Notes: generated by a model from the letters alone, not told the origin. A stretch of DNA of 64,000 bases from Paenibacillus sp. PCH8 (GCF_002968835.1 NZ_PKQK01000001.1:1922001-1986000); one strand, 5' to 3'. Counted from the stretch's first letter, positions 1 to 9,958 are shown. A program made the numbers and translations.

Positions 1-1224
<1,224 letters not shown>

Positions 1225-1284
1225 TCTGAATCCAGGATTGTCCTTATGTGGGCTATCCTTCGGATAGTTTCAGGAGGGATGGAA

Positions 1285-1689
1285 TTGAGCACCTTTTTGT
1301 TGGAAATTGTAACACCCGAGCGTCTGGTGTATTCAGAACAAGTGAATAGCATCACGGTTCGTGGTATTGAAGGGGAACTAGGCATACTGCCTGGTCATAT
1401 TCCTATGGTTACACCTTTGCAGATTGCACCAATCTATATTCGTAACGGAAAAGAAAATAAACAAGTTGCGATTGGTGGCGGGTTTATCGAAGTACGTAAA
1501 GATAAGGTTGTTGTACTCGCGGAGAGTGCTGAATTCCCGGAAAGCATTGATGTGGATCGTGCGCGTGCGGCGAAAGAGCGGGCAGAACGTCGGCTTGCAA
1601 GCCAAAGCAATCAGGACCACTTTGATCACCGCCGTGCAGAGATTGCGTTGCAAAAAGCGGTTAACCGGATTAACGTATTCGGCAAATAA
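1285..1689 (+). CDS. atpC: F1Fo ATP synthase subunit epsilon
   Basis: Epsilon subunit of F1, part of the central stalk and an inhibitor of ATP hydrolysis. 134 residues, normal length. It has the N-terminal beta-sandwich (EIVTPERLVYSE, GELGILPGHIPMVTPL) and the C-terminal helical hairpin (RARAAKERAERRL). Start choice: an AGGAGG at 1272-1277 lies only 1 base before the ATG at 1279 but 7 bases before the in-frame TTG at 1285. TTG gives MSTFLLEIVTPERL, the usual N-terminus, so TTG 1285 is preferred. Last gene of the atp operon; a strong terminator follows directly. Confidence 0.96.
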   Translation: MSTFLLEIVTPERLVYSEQVNSITVRGIEGELGILPGHIPMVTPLQIAPIYIRNGKENKQVAIGGGFIEVRKDKVVVLAESAEFPESIDVDRARAAKERAERRLASQSNQDHFDHRRAEIALQKAVNRINVFGK

Positions 1690-1700
1690 ACGATTCTTGG

Positions 1701-1732
1701 AAGCCCGGCGGCTTAGTCTGCCGGGCTTTTTG
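1701..1732 (+). terminator. Rho-independent terminator of the atp operon
   Basis: Perfect 9-bp stem: AAGCCCGGC at 1701-1709 pairs with GCCGGGCTT at 1720-1728, followed by a short T run. It begins 11 bases after the atpC stop. Confidence 0.92.
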
Positions 1733-1739
1733 AGTTTTA

Positions 1740-2288
1740 GTAGTAAAGTAGATTTACCGAATATAGTAAAATGTTGGGCCGGAGCCTCTACGCGATTCCC
1801 TTCATTAATCAGAAGTTTCTTGAGTGAGTTATTCACCGTCGGTGAGGATATGAATAGAATGTAGGACTAAAGTAGTGGGGACATTTACCACTAAAAGAAC
1901 CATTTTTTTAGATGTGAAATTAAATTATTTCCGAGGAAATGACAGAATCGATATCGAAATAGCGCTCTTTTATGTCGTTTTAGTCACAAAATCCTGATGT
2001 TTTAAAATTAAAATGTTTATGAAGTGGAAATCAATGTAATTGACAATGTATGATGAAAGAGCCTATATTCCATAGAGTCAGCAGAAGCAGGAAGCTGCGT
2101 AGTCCATTTCCATAGTCATGCACAGTCGGATTGTTGCTGCTCTTTGATGGGGCATCAGGGGATTCCTGCATGGCAGGAGTAAATCTGACAGTAAGCTCAG
2201 TATGTTGTGATCCAGACATTCCAGTATACTAACAAGTTATGGGTGCCAGGCATATGATATGCTGATTGCTGCAACAAATGTGGAGGTA
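1740..2288. other. Intergenic region between atpC and the DUF1146 gene
   Basis: About 550 bases with no convincing gene on either strand. The only readable signal is a good sigma-A-like promoter at 2040-2069, listed separately. Confidence 0.6.
2040..2069 (+). promoter_or_regulatory. Candidate sigma-A promoter
   Basis: TTGACA at 2040-2045, an 18-bp gap, and TATATT at 2064-2069 (5 of 6 matches to TATAAT). A transcript from here would start near 2076 and carry a leader of about 220 bases before the DUF1146 gene, or it could encode a separate small RNA. Confidence 0.5.
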
Positions 2289-2296
2289 ATGAATAT

Positions 2297-2554
2297 ATGG
2301 ATACTGATCTGGCAAATCAGGTCAACCAGACGTTAAGCACGAATGGCTTGGTCTCAATTATCGTCTCCCTTTTATGTATAGCGTTATCATGGTGGGCTTT
2401 GCAAAATCTTAAACTGGATTTAGTGATTAGACAGCCACTAGGTGCTCAGGGAAGACTGTTACATTTGCTCTTAGCCATCATTTTGGGGCACGCCGTTGCT
2501 GGCTTTGTCATTGACTACTTGTCTTGGACCCAAATGTTGCGGAATTTGTTTTAA
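2297..2554 (+). CDS. DUF1146 family small membrane protein (YwzB-like)
   Basis: 85 residues with two hydrophobic segments (about 19-36 and 57-75), so a small integral membrane protein with two spans. Sequence character and position between atpC and murA match the YwzB/DUF1146 family, which has no defined biochemical function. GGAGG at 2282-2286 lies 10 bases before the ATG. An upstream ATG at 2289 is in another frame and is not used. The family call is from recall of sequence pattern and synteny and should be taken as likely rather than proven. Confidence 0.85.
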   Translation: MDTDLANQVNQTLSTNGLVSIIVSLLCIALSWWALQNLKLDLVIRQPLGAQGRLLHLLLAIILGHAVAGFVIDYLSWTQMLRNLF

Positions 2555-3060
2555 TGTTGAGATGGTTGGTTAATCATCTGTTAGGTTCTTCAAGGAGCTC
2601 ATTGTCGAATAACATCGATTAATTGTGTTAACAATTAGAGTATGAGTTGTCGGGTAAAGCTATTAAGAAAAAAATGTGACGTAAAATTGGATGAATTTGA
2701 GATGTTTTATGTAAAAATGCTTGTATCGTACAATTCAACAATGTTATGATGGAAGTTAGGGAATTCACAATTGTTCACTTATATTTGTAGTTATAAACGG
2801 GATATCCGGTTGATACCGGCTAATAACCATCCCACTTTGTTTGTTCTGATGCTCTGCTGGCTTGTAGACACTGATTTTACATGCTGAATGGCAGGATGCA
2901 TGGCACACGGTATCATTGATATGAATTATATAAAAAAACCAATTCTTTTCTAACAGGCATTTGTGGCATTCTGCCAGATTATGTCGAAATTCCACACACA
3001 GCAACAGTCCTTTCTACCACAGTGGGGCTTACGTATTCCGGAATGAAGAAAAGGGAATAA
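2555..3060. other. Intergenic region upstream of murA
   Basis: About 500 bases without a supportable gene. B. subtilis carries ywmB in this neighbourhood; I see no equivalent here. A promoter candidate is present at 2721-2750. Confidence 0.6.
2721..2750 (+). promoter_or_regulatory. Candidate sigma-A promoter with extended -10, for murA
   Basis: TTGTAT at 2721-2726, an 18-bp gap, and TATGAT at 2745-2750 preceded by TG one base upstream (extended -10). It would give a leader of about 320 bases before murA. Confidence 0.45.
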
Positions 3061-3076
3061 AAGCGCGGAGGGAACC

Positions 3077-4423
3077 ATGATGAGCAAATTTATCGTCCGC
3101 GGTGGCAAAAGGTTGACCGGAAGTGTCAAAGTTAGCGGCGCTAAAAATTCTGTTCTTCCGATCATCGCTGCCTCTCTCTTAGGGGAAGAAGGACAAAGCG
3201 TTATTATTGACGCACCTCCTCTAGACGATGTGATGACGATTAACAAGGTGTTGGAATCGCTTGGAGCGGGAGTTACATACCGGGACGAAGTGATTACCGT
3301 AAATGCGGAGAAACTTACTTCCTGTGAAGCCCCGTATGAATGGGTGAGTAAAATGCGGGCGTCTTTCCTGGTCATGGGGCCTTTGTTGACGCGTATGGGT
3401 CATACAAGAATCTCACTTCCGGGTGGATGTGCCATCGGTACAAGACCAATCGATCAGCATTTGAAAGGTTTTGAAGCCATGGGTGCTGAGATCAGCTTGG
3501 GCCAAGGTTATATCGAAGCTCGCAGCCAAGGTCGGTTGCGTGGTGCTAAAATTTATCTGGATGTGGCTTCCGTAGGTGCCACTCAAAATATTATGATGGC
3601 TGCAACATTGGCTGAAGGCGTGACCGTTCTGGAGAACGCGGCTAAAGAACCAGAGATTGTGGATCTGGCCAACTTCCTGAATGGAATGGGTGCCATCGTA
3701 CGTGGTGCTGGAACCGGAGTGATCCGCATTGAAGGTGTGGAGAAACTGAAAGGCGTACAGCACACGGTTATTCCGGATCGGGTAGAAGCGGGTACGTATA
3801 TGGCTGCTGCTGCAATATCCGGTGGTGACGTGTACATTGAAGGTGCCATCTCTGATCATCTCGGCTCGGTTATTGCGAAGCTTGAAGAGATGGGTGTAAC
3901 GATCCAACCGGATGAGAATGGCGTGCGTGTCATAGCAGATCGCCCTCTTAAGGCTGTGGACGTGAAAACATTACCTTACCCAGGATTCCCGACAGATATG
4001 CAATCCCAGATGATGGCTCTCTTGTTAGCATCTGAAGGAACAAGTGTCGTGACAGAGACTGTTTTTGAGAACCGATTCATGCATGTGGATGAGTTCGCAT
4101 TAATGAATGCGGAGATCAAAGTTGAAGGACGTTCGTCCATCATTACAGGTAATGCCAAACTGAAGGGTGCCAAAGTAACGGCTACCGATTTGCGTGCGGG
4201 TGCCGCACTCATTATTGCAGGTCTTGTTGCTGAAGGTACAACGGAAGTGGGCGGTACTCATCACATAGACCGTGGTTATGTACATCTCGCTGAGAAGCTT
4301 AATGGACTTGGAGCCGACATCTATCGTATCTCGGTTGAAGAACCTAAGCTGGAAGCTGTTAAGAAACACAGTGAGAAAGTCGAGGAAGTGCCTATGTTCA
4401 AGGTACAACCGACGATGGCTTAA
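3077..4423 (+). CDS. murA: UDP-N-acetylglucosamine 1-carboxyvinyltransferase
   Basis: First committed step of peptidoglycan synthesis: transfers enolpyruvate from PEP to UDP-GlcNAc in the cytoplasm. 448 residues, normal length. Seen: the KNSVLP segment near residue 25 (substrate lysine and asparagine), the loop [16 protein letters not shown] with the PEP-reactive cysteine at residue 118 (the fosfomycin target in this family), and the [11 protein letters not shown] segment. Two adjacent ATGs at 3077 and 3080 follow GGAGGG at 3067-3072; the second is better spaced (7 bases), so the protein may begin one residue later. A C-terminal tail of about 20 residues beyond the enolpyruvyl domain is charged and variable. 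The position before spoIID matches B. subtilis murAA. Confidence 0.97.
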   Translation: MMSKFIVRGGKRLTGSVKVSGAKNSVLPIIAASLLGEEGQSVIIDAPPLDDVMTINKVLESLGAGVTYRDEVITVNAEKLTSCEAPYEWVSKMRASFLVMGPLLTRMGHTRISLPGGCAIGTRPIDQHLKGFEAMGAEISLGQGYIEARSQGRLRGAKIYLDVASVGATQNIMMAATLAEGVTVLENAAKEPEIVDLANFLNGMGAIVRGAGTGVIRIEGVEKLKGVQHTVIPDRVEAGTYMAAAAISGGDVYIEGAISDHLGSVIAKLEEMGVTIQPDENGVRVIADRPLKAVDVKTLPYPGFPTDMQSQMMALLLASEGTSVVTETVFENRFMHVDEFALMNAEIKVEGRSSIITGNAKLKGAKVTATDLRAGAALIIAGLVAEGTTEVGGTHHIDRGYVHLAEKLNGLGADIYRISVEEPKLEAVKKHSEKVEEVPMFKVQPTMA

Positions 4424-4516
4424 CACTGAAATGACTATATAGAGCTTTTCTGTAGTATGAGACACACCGTTGTGTGGATTGAAGATACTGTGGAATGCAT
4501 GTTTTCTCAAAGTATA

Positions 4517-4550
4517 AAGCTAAGCCATCCGGCTTGGCTTTTTTTTTGTC
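4517..4550 (+). terminator. Rho-independent terminator after murA
   Basis: Stem AAGCTAAGCC at 4517-4526 with GGCTTGGCTT at 4531-4540 (one G-U pair), followed by a long T run. Confidence 0.9.
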
Positions 4551-4958
4551 TTTTTTAAGATGATCCGACAGGGGATACAATTCTCTACGAATAGTGATCT
4601 TTAAGGTCTTTTAATTAGATCTGTGCTGCAATTGCCTCAATGCAAATAACGATCAACGCAATAAGTACCTGATTCTATTAATAGCTGGTCCTAACTTGTA
4701 TAGCATAACATTGTATTCTGTACCGATTCTGAATCAAATGAAAGAGCGTACTTTCTGCATGTTCTTGTCTATGGACATACCACCGTATTTTAGCGACAGA
4801 TCAACGTTTATAAGGTGTACATGGCAAATGGAAGCAGAAAAAGGAACAGAACTAAAAGAGTCTCGTTTCTCTTAAATCAGGTTCTATCAGATCGAGCCAG
4901 CTCATACCCTAAACTATGGATTTGAACATCAGAACCGGTATTTGACCGGCCAAAGCAA
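4551..4958. other. Intergenic region upstream of spoIID
   Basis: About 400 bases with no gene. spoIID is sigma-E dependent in Bacillus, but I could not find a convincing sigma-E -35/-10 pair here; CATACCCT at 4903-4910 resembles a -10 but lacks a partner. Confidence 0.5.
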
Positions 4959-4975
4959 CGGAGGGTTATATTCGA

Positions 4976-6343
4976 ATGAAAGAAGCTCGTGTACAGGTAA
5001 AGGTGCCCCTTGTCCCTCGCCCAGGTATGCAAGAGTCGGAGGAGAATACCGTTTCTGTTTCTGGAGTAGGTAAAGACAAGCTCCCCCCAATGCACTTGAG
5101 AAGCGTTCCACCGCCTGATACAAGATCGTCAAGCCCAGGAGGGATAAAGACTGAACCAGAACTTGTTCCGGCGAATGAGCTGGAGAGAACGACTACCGAG
5201 CGTACGCATGTACCTGTGATTGAGCTGGACCAATTTCGGCGTGTGAAGCATCGCCGAATGCGTACGTTTGGACGAAGACGTCGATGGGGACGCAGCTCCA
5301 CAAGGTGGCAGCCGGCAGCCGCCGTATCTGCACTATTGGCTATGGCGTTACTGATTCCGGTAATTTTGGTATGGCCCCGATCAGATGAATCGGCTAAGCC
5401 AATCCCTGCTCCAACAGATGCAGTTAATACAAGGACTCCAGTCCCTACACCAGCAGTGCCCGTCACTTATCCTGAACCGAAAGTACGTGTATTCCTAGCT
5501 GCAACGGGCACAACGATGAATCTGCCGCTGGAAGATTATGTTACTGGAGTAGTAGCGGCCGAGATGCCTGCGGAATTCAGACTGGAGGCGCTGAAGGCAC
5601 AGGCGATCGCAGCTCGAACATTTATCGTGAGGAGACTCGCAGCGAGTGATACGAGCGGTGTTCCAGCGGGTGCGGCTGATGTAACGGATACAGTGAGCCA
5701 TCAGGTGTTTACTCCGCCAGATCAGGTTAGAGCAGATTGGATTCGTCTGGGGAAGGTCAAGGAATGGGAGAAGCTGCAACAGGCTGTCCGTGAAAGTAAG
5801 GATACCGTCATGACTTATCAGGGAAAGGCAATCACCGCTTCCTTTTTCTCTACCAGTAATGGGTATACGGAGAATGCCGAGGATGTGTGGGGAAACGCTG
5901 TACCTTATCTGCAAAGTGTAGACAGTCCGTGGGACAAAAATCTGGCTCCAGGCTTCAAACAAACCGTCACGATGAAGCGTAGTGAGATCTTGCAGAAGTT
6001 GAATCTGGATGCCATTCCGGTTACTTCTCAGAAGAATGGATCGTGGATGGAAGTATTATCTACTACCAAAGGACATCGGATTAAGGAAATGCAGATTGCA
6101 GGGGAAACATTCAGTGGTCCAGAGGTTCGTAAACAGCTCGGATTAAGATCCAGCCAATTCAGTTGGAGAACCACAGGGGATGAGGTTCAGATTACAACGT
6201 ATGGATACGGGCATGGGGTTGGCATGAGCCAATGGGGAGCAAACGGCATGGCGCAGGAAGGTCACACCGCTACCCAGATTCTCAAACACTATTACACTGG
6301 CATCTCCTTTGGACAGGCATCCAAGATGTTGGCATCGAAATAG
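4976..6343 (+). CDS. spoIID: Stage II sporulation protein D, peptidoglycan lytic transglycosylase
   Basis: In Bacillus, SpoIID works with SpoIIP and SpoIIM in the mother cell to degrade septal peptidoglycan during engulfment. 455 residues. A basic cytoplasmic N-terminus of about 110 residues precedes one membrane span (about 112-132), then the SpoIID/LytB domain. Seen: VVAAEMPAEF with the likely catalytic glutamate at residue 196, ALKAQAIAART, and the C-terminal YGYGHGVGMSQWGANGMA (His at 413). The protein is longer than B. subtilis SpoIID (about 340 residues) because of the N-terminal extension, which is rich in Pro and Arg. A GAGGG at 4961-4965 precedes the ATG by 10 bases. Confidence 0.95.
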   Translation: MKEARVQVKVPLVPRPGMQESEENTVSVSGVGKDKLPPMHLRSVPPPDTRSSSPGGIKTEPELVPANELERTTTERTHVPVIELDQFRRVKHRRMRTFGRRRRWGRSSTRWQPAAAVSALLAMALLIPVILVWPRSDESAKPIPAPTDAVNTRTPVPTPAVPVTYPEPKVRVFLAATGTTMNLPLEDYVTGVVAAEMPAEFRLEALKAQAIAARTFIVRRLAASDTSGVPAGAADVTDTVSHQVFTPPDQVRADWIRLGKVKEWEKLQQAVRESKDTVMTYQGKAITASFFSTSNGYTENAEDVWGNAVPYLQSVDSPWDKNLAPGFKQTVTMKRSEILQKLNLDAIPVTSQKNGSWMEVLSTTKGHRIKEMQIAGETFSGPEVRKQLGLRSSQFSWRTTGDEVQITTYGYGHGVGMSQWGANGMAQEGHTATQILKHYYTGISFGQASKMLASK

Positions 6344-6355
6344 GGCACACAGAGA

Positions 6356-6545
6356 TACAGATCTATATAGATCGAAACAGATAAGGATAAAGGGAAGGGC
6401 AAGGAAGGATAAGGAAAGGATAAGGAAAGGATAAGGGCAAAAGCAAAAGATAAGGATTAAGGTAAAGGAAAGAGCAGGAGCAAGAACAAAGAGCAAGAGC
6501 GAAGATAAGAGCGAGTTAAGACAAGGGCAAGAGTACAAGACAAGT
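6356..6545. repeat. Purine-rich low-complexity tract with short direct repeats
   Basis: Almost entirely A and G on the + strand. It contains three direct copies of an 11-base unit close to GGATAAGGAAA around 6395-6435, then degenerate GAGCAAGA-type units. No coding potential that I can defend. Confidence 0.7.
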
Positions 6546-6648
6546 GGCAAGCTGACGAAGAAGAAGGATATGGGCAGGGCAACAGTTTAGGCTGTTGTTT
6601 AGTTAGTATTTAATCGTGAGTCTGTGCAGGTCTTCGTTCACCTTTGGA

Positions 6649-6849
6649 GGGCTAACGAACTTCAGACACCTTATTAGCCCCATTATGTATGAATGGAAAA
6701 CCTAACGAATCTCAGACACGCTATATCACCATATATCACGGATTTGGACTGATAATAGCCCTAAAATGGATGATTAGCGTGTTTACGATTCGTTACATTT
6801 TCTAGGTTGCTGTTTTACCATCAATAAGGGCGCCTGAGTTCGTTAGAAA
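6649..6849. repeat. Imperfect palindromic element A (about 200 bp) in the spoIID-spoIIQ spacer
   Basis: Two arms of about 90 bases are inverted copies of each other. CTAACGAAC at 6652-6660 is matched exactly by GTTCGTTAG at 6838-6846, and CTAACGAAT at 6702-6710 by ATTCGTTAC at 6788-6796 (8 of 9). The flanking bases of each pair also align (TCAGACACC-TTATTA against the inverted TCAGGCGCCCTTATT). No open reading frame. Confidence 0.75.
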
Positions 6850-6911
6850 TATTCTATTAGAGTTAACTTCAACATAACGAACCAAACCAATATAATAAAC
6901 AGCCCAATTTA

Positions 6912-6947
6912 AACCAAAACCATAATTCCAACCAAAATCATAATTTC
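6912..6947. repeat. 18-bp tandem repeat, two copies
   Basis: AACCAAAACCATAATTCC at 6912-6929 is followed directly by AACCAAAATCATAATTTC at 6930-6947 (two differences). It lies in the non-coding spoIID-spoIIQ spacer. Confidence 0.75.
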
Positions 6948-7216
6948 AACATTCAAGTCCAAACTGTAATTCCAAAAATTCAAGCTCAAAATGAAGAGAC
7001 GCAAAAAGGATCTTGATTATAATTCGACTCTACCTAAGCAAACAAACTATACAGTCGTTCTCCAAACATATCGGGTCTGATGCCGCTTCATTCTATATGG
7101 TTATATAAACTTCAGCATTATCTCATCATCTCATAAACTCACTTCATAGAAGGATTGGTCATTAAAGCCAATTCGCTCTTTTTACCACCCGCCCTTTCCG
7201 GAAATTTTTAGACTTG

Positions 7217-7456
7217 GCTATATATGCGGAGAGTGCGAGCGTACGGGTAGCGCAGGGGACAGAAAAGACCTGTAGAATCGCAGCTAAAAGCTTTCGGAAA
7301 GAAAGCTGCATCGGAAGCATAAACATATCTATCTTTACTACAAGATTTCACCTTTGAAGAAGGTGATAGATGAAATCCGGTAGTAACAGCCGGTCGAAAG
7401 GTTTTCTGGCCCCGGAGCGGCGCACGTACCCGCTGCACATCTCCACCCTATATAGC
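7217..7456. repeat. Imperfect palindromic element B (240 bp) with 8-bp terminal inverted repeats
   Basis: GCTATATA at 7217-7224 is inverted as TATATAGC at 7449-7456. Inside, the arms are imperfect inverted copies: GGGGACAGAAAAGACCT at 7255-7271 pairs with AGGTTTTCTGGCCCC at 7399-7413. The centre has local hairpins, including AGCTTTC-GGAAA-GAAAGCT at 7289-7307. It looks like a MITE-like element or a structured RNA; neither is proven. The frame that can be read on the minus strand (7208-7438) is a by-product of the repeat. Confidence 0.75.
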
Positions 7457-7496
7457 ACTCTCTGAAACCTCTGTGAAAATAATTAGAGTCGCGCGT

Positions 7497-7524
7497 GTAT
7501 AAAAGAGTTGCACCCGGTAACACT
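7497..7524 (+). promoter_or_regulatory. Candidate sigma-F promoter of spoIIQ
   Basis: GTATA at 7497-7501, a 14-bp gap, and GGTAACACT at 7516-7524, which matches the sigma-F -10 pattern GGNNANANT completely. B. subtilis spoIIQ is known to be forespore-specific and sigma-F dependent. The predicted leader is very short (about 13 bases). Confidence 0.7.
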
Positions 7525-7543
7525 TGTTACTGAGGTGATCAAG

Positions 7544-8281
7544 ATGAATGAACAAAACAAAAAAACAGTCCAAGAAGAAACTCCTAAAACAACACAAGGA
7601 GTACCGGCTAGCCAGCCCTCTTCATGGAGAAGAGCAATGTCCAAACGTTGGGTCTTTCCGGCAGCCTACATCGCAGCAGCAGGTATTATACTAACATTAG
7701 TGTGGGTCTACCAGGGCACAGGCGACAAAGCTATGAACCCGGACTCTGCTAACGGAGTGGTCGAAACAGGTGCAGCGAGTACAGAAGAAACAGCAGTTGG
7801 CGGAGAACAGGAAAGTGTGGAAGTTGTTGCAAAGTCGGAGAATTTTGGTTGGCCTGTAGCAGTGCCGTCCGAAATTTCAGTAGTTAAGCCATTCTATGAC
7901 AACGAAGCTTCAACCGAAGAACATGAAGCGGCGATGGTTCAGTACAATGATACATTCATCCCGAACACGGGTGTGGATCTGGCACGTGGCGATAACAAAA
8001 CGTTTGAAGTCAAAGCAGCGCTTGGCGGTAAAGTCACACGGGTGGAGCAGAACCCTCTCACAGGTCAGGTTGTGGAAATCACACACAGCGATAACCTGAA
8101 GACGGTGTACCAAAGCTTGGCAGACGTCAAAGTGAAACAGGACGACGAAGTGAAACAAGGAGATGCGATTGCATCTGCTGGCGTCAATGAATTGGGAAAA
8201 ACGCTTGGCAACCACCTTCACTTTGAAGTGTACGAAGACGGACAGCCGGTTAACCCGCAAGGATATCTTCCGAAAAAATAA
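7544..8281 (+). CDS. spoIIQ: Stage II sporulation protein Q, degenerate LytM/M23 protein
   Basis: Forespore membrane protein that in Bacillus binds SpoIIIAH across the intermembrane space during engulfment. 245 residues from the ATG at 7544, which has GAGGTG at 7532-7537 six bases upstream; an earlier in-frame ATG at 7508 lacks a ribosome site. One membrane span at about residues 36-55, then a linker and a C-terminal LytM domain. The second metal motif HLHFE is intact (His224, His226), but the first is NTGVD (Asn141 to Asp145), where active LytM enzymes have HxGxD. The zinc histidine is therefore replaced by Asn and peptidase activity is doubtful, as in B. subtilis SpoIIQ. Gene order spoIID-spoIIQ-spoIIID-mbl supports the call. 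Confidence 0.93.
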   Translation: MNEQNKKTVQEETPKTTQGVPASQPSSWRRAMSKRWVFPAAYIAAAGIILTLVWVYQGTGDKAMNPDSANGVVETGAASTEETAVGGEQESVEVVAKSENFGWPVAVPSEISVVKPFYDNEASTEEHEAAMVQYNDTFIPNTGVDLARGDNKTFEVKAALGGKVTRVEQNPLTGQVVEITHSDNLKTVYQSLADVKVKQDDEVKQGDAIASAGVNELGKTLGNHLHFEVYEDGQPVNPQGYLPKK

Positions 8282-8307
8282 ATGATTTTTACCGCAGCAA
8301 CATGATG

Positions 8308-8336
8308 GGCAGAGGGGATAAACCTCTGCTCTTTTT
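8308..8336 (+). terminator. Rho-independent terminator after spoIIQ
   Basis: GCAGAGG at 8309-8315 pairs with CCTCTGC at 8323-8329, followed by TCTTTTTG. Confidence 0.85.
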
Positions 8337-8389
8337 GTGCTTTTCAGAAAATAATGGGACCTTCGAAGCTTGTCACACCTCTAAACCGC

Positions 8390-8417
8390 GAATATATAGG
8401 CATGCTCCTCATATAAT
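8390..8417 (+). promoter_or_regulatory. Candidate sigma-E promoter of spoIIID
   Basis: GAATATA at 8390-8396, a 13-bp gap, and CATATAAT at 8410-8417 (7 of 8 to the sigma-E pattern CATACAHT). B. subtilis spoIIID is transcribed by sigma-E in the mother cell. Confidence 0.65.
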
Positions 8418-8452
8418 GTACCAAACTATCCACACAGTAGGGAGGCGGGAGC

Positions 8453-8740
8453 GTGCACGATTACATCAAGGAACGGACCATCAAAATTGGTCGCTGCATT
8501 GTTGAGACGAGGAATACGGTCCGTACCATTGCCAAGGAATTCGGCGTGTCAAAGAGTACTGTGCATAAGGATCTGACGGAGCGTCTGCCGGAAATCAACC
8601 CTGATCTTGCTGACCAGGTGAAACACATTTTGGAGTACCATAAGTCGATCCGCCATTTGCGGGGTGGTGAAGCGACCAAAATTAAATACAAAAAAACGAG
8701 TGGCAAGAAACGTGAGGTGTTGGCTTCCGCCAAATCGTAA
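8453..8740 (+). CDS. spoIIID: Sporulation transcriptional regulator SpoIIID
   Basis: Mother-cell DNA-binding protein that modulates sigma-E-dependent genes and helps switch on sigK. 95 residues, the usual size. The N-terminal helix-turn-helix is readable at about residues 22-46 (TVRTIAKEFGVSKSTVHKDL) and is followed by the conserved basic C-terminal region (HKSIRHLRGGEATK). The start is GTG at 8453 with GGAGG at 8441-8445, 7 bases upstream. It stands directly before mbl, as in B. subtilis. Confidence 0.97.
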   Translation: MHDYIKERTIKIGRCIVETRNTVRTIAKEFGVSKSTVHKDLTERLPEINPDLADQVKHILEYHKSIRHLRGGEATKIKYKKTSGKKREVLASAKS

Positions 8741-8959
8741 GCATCTTCACAAAGACGTAGGCCAAAAAGCTCACACATGCATTGAATCCCTCCCCTGAAG
8801 TATGATATGTTAAAAGCTGGTACAGGATCGAATTATGACATCTTATCAGCCCGATTTTTACATATATATGTTGCACTTTGTCGAACGAGCGGTGACGTGA
8901 TAAGGGACTCTTTTTCACAGGATACGCTGACCAAATAATATCACTTTGGGGGCTCTTTT

Positions 8960-9958
8960 ATGTTTAGCAAGGATATCGGTATTGATCTTGGCACGGCTAA
9001 CGTGCTTATTCACGTGAAAGGAAGTGGGGTTGTCCTCGATGAACCTTCCGTCGTGACCATTGAAAGAGATACGAAGCGGGTCCTTGCTGTTGGGGAAGAA
9101 GCGCGTCGTATGGTGGGGCGTACTCCAGGTAACATTGTTGCCATTAGACCGTTGCGTGACGGTGTTATTGCGGACTTCGAGATTACGGAAGCGATGCTCA
9201 GACATTTCATTAATCGTGTGGGTGCAAGAAGCTGGTACAGCCACCCGCGAATTCTGATCTGTGCACCGACGAATATTACTTCCGTGGAGCAGAAGGCCAT
9301 CCGCGAGGCTGCGGAGCGCAGCGGTGCCAAAGAAGTGTTTCTGGAAGAAGAGCCAAAAGCGGCAGCGATCGGTGCGGGGATGGATATCTTTCAGCCGAGC
9401 GGCAATATGGTCGTGGATATCGGCGGCGGAACGACTGACGTTGCAGTCCTGTCTATGGGCGACGTAGTCACCGCCTCTTCTATTAAAGTCGCAGGGGACA
9501 AGTTCGATGAAGCAATAATCAAGTTTATCAAAGCCAAGTACAAGCTCATGATCGGTGAACGGACCGCTGAAGATATCAAGATTGCCATTGGTTCAGTGAA
9601 CCCAAGTGGACGCCAATCCGAGATGGATATACGCGGACGTGATATGGTATCTGGTCTGCCTGTTACCGTAACGGTATCGGGAAATGAAATACAGGAAGCA
9701 CTCTGGGATTCCGTGCAATCCATCATCGTTGCAGCCAAATCCGTATTGGAACGTACACCGCCGGAACTGTCAGCAGACATTATCGATCGTGGTGTGGTAT
9801 TGACGGGCGGAGGCGCATTGCTGAACGGACTGGACGAGCTTTTGTCCAATGAATTGCATGTACCGGTATGGGTTGCGGAAGATCCAATGCATTGTGTCGT
9901 GAAGGGGACAGGCATTATGCTTAATAATTTGGATCAGGTGGTTAAGAAAAAGTTCTAA
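8960..9958 (+). CDS. mbl: MreB-like rod-shape/cell-shape actin homologue Mbl
   Basis: Bacterial actin that guides peptidoglycan synthesis along the lateral wall. 332 residues. Actin-fold nucleotide motifs are visible: IDLGTANVLIHVKG near residue 7, VVDIGGGTTDVAVLS near 152, and VVLTGGGALLNGLDELL near 280. The MreB family has paralogues (MreB, Mbl, MreBH); Mbl is chosen because of the spoIIID-mbl-flhO order shared with B. subtilis. GGGGG at 8946-8950 precedes the ATG by 9 bases. Confidence 0.94.
   Translation: MFSKDIGIDLGTANVLIHVKGSGVVLDEPSVVTIERDTKRVLAVGEEARRMVGRTPGNIVAIRPLRDGVIADFEITEAMLRHFINRVGARSWYSHPRILICAPTNITSVEQKAIREAAERSGAKEVFLEEEPKAAAIGAGMDIFQPSGNMVVDIGGGTTDVAVLSMGDVVTASSIKVAGDKFDEAIIKFIKAKYKLMIGERTAEDIKIAIGSVNPSGRQSEMDIRGRDMVSGLPVTVTVSGNEIQEALWDSVQSIIVAAKSVLERTPPELSADIIDRGVVLTGGGALLNGLDELLSNELHVPVWVAEDPMHCVVKGTGIMLNNLDQVVKKKF

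Noticed and set aside
1378-1836. Open frame on the minus strand across atpC and its terminator
   Set aside because: Runs through the intrinsic terminator and has no initiation signal; shadow of atpC.
7208-7438. Minus-strand open frame inside palindrome B
   Set aside because: Coincides with the inverted repeat, lacks a ribosome site and gives a low-complexity protein.
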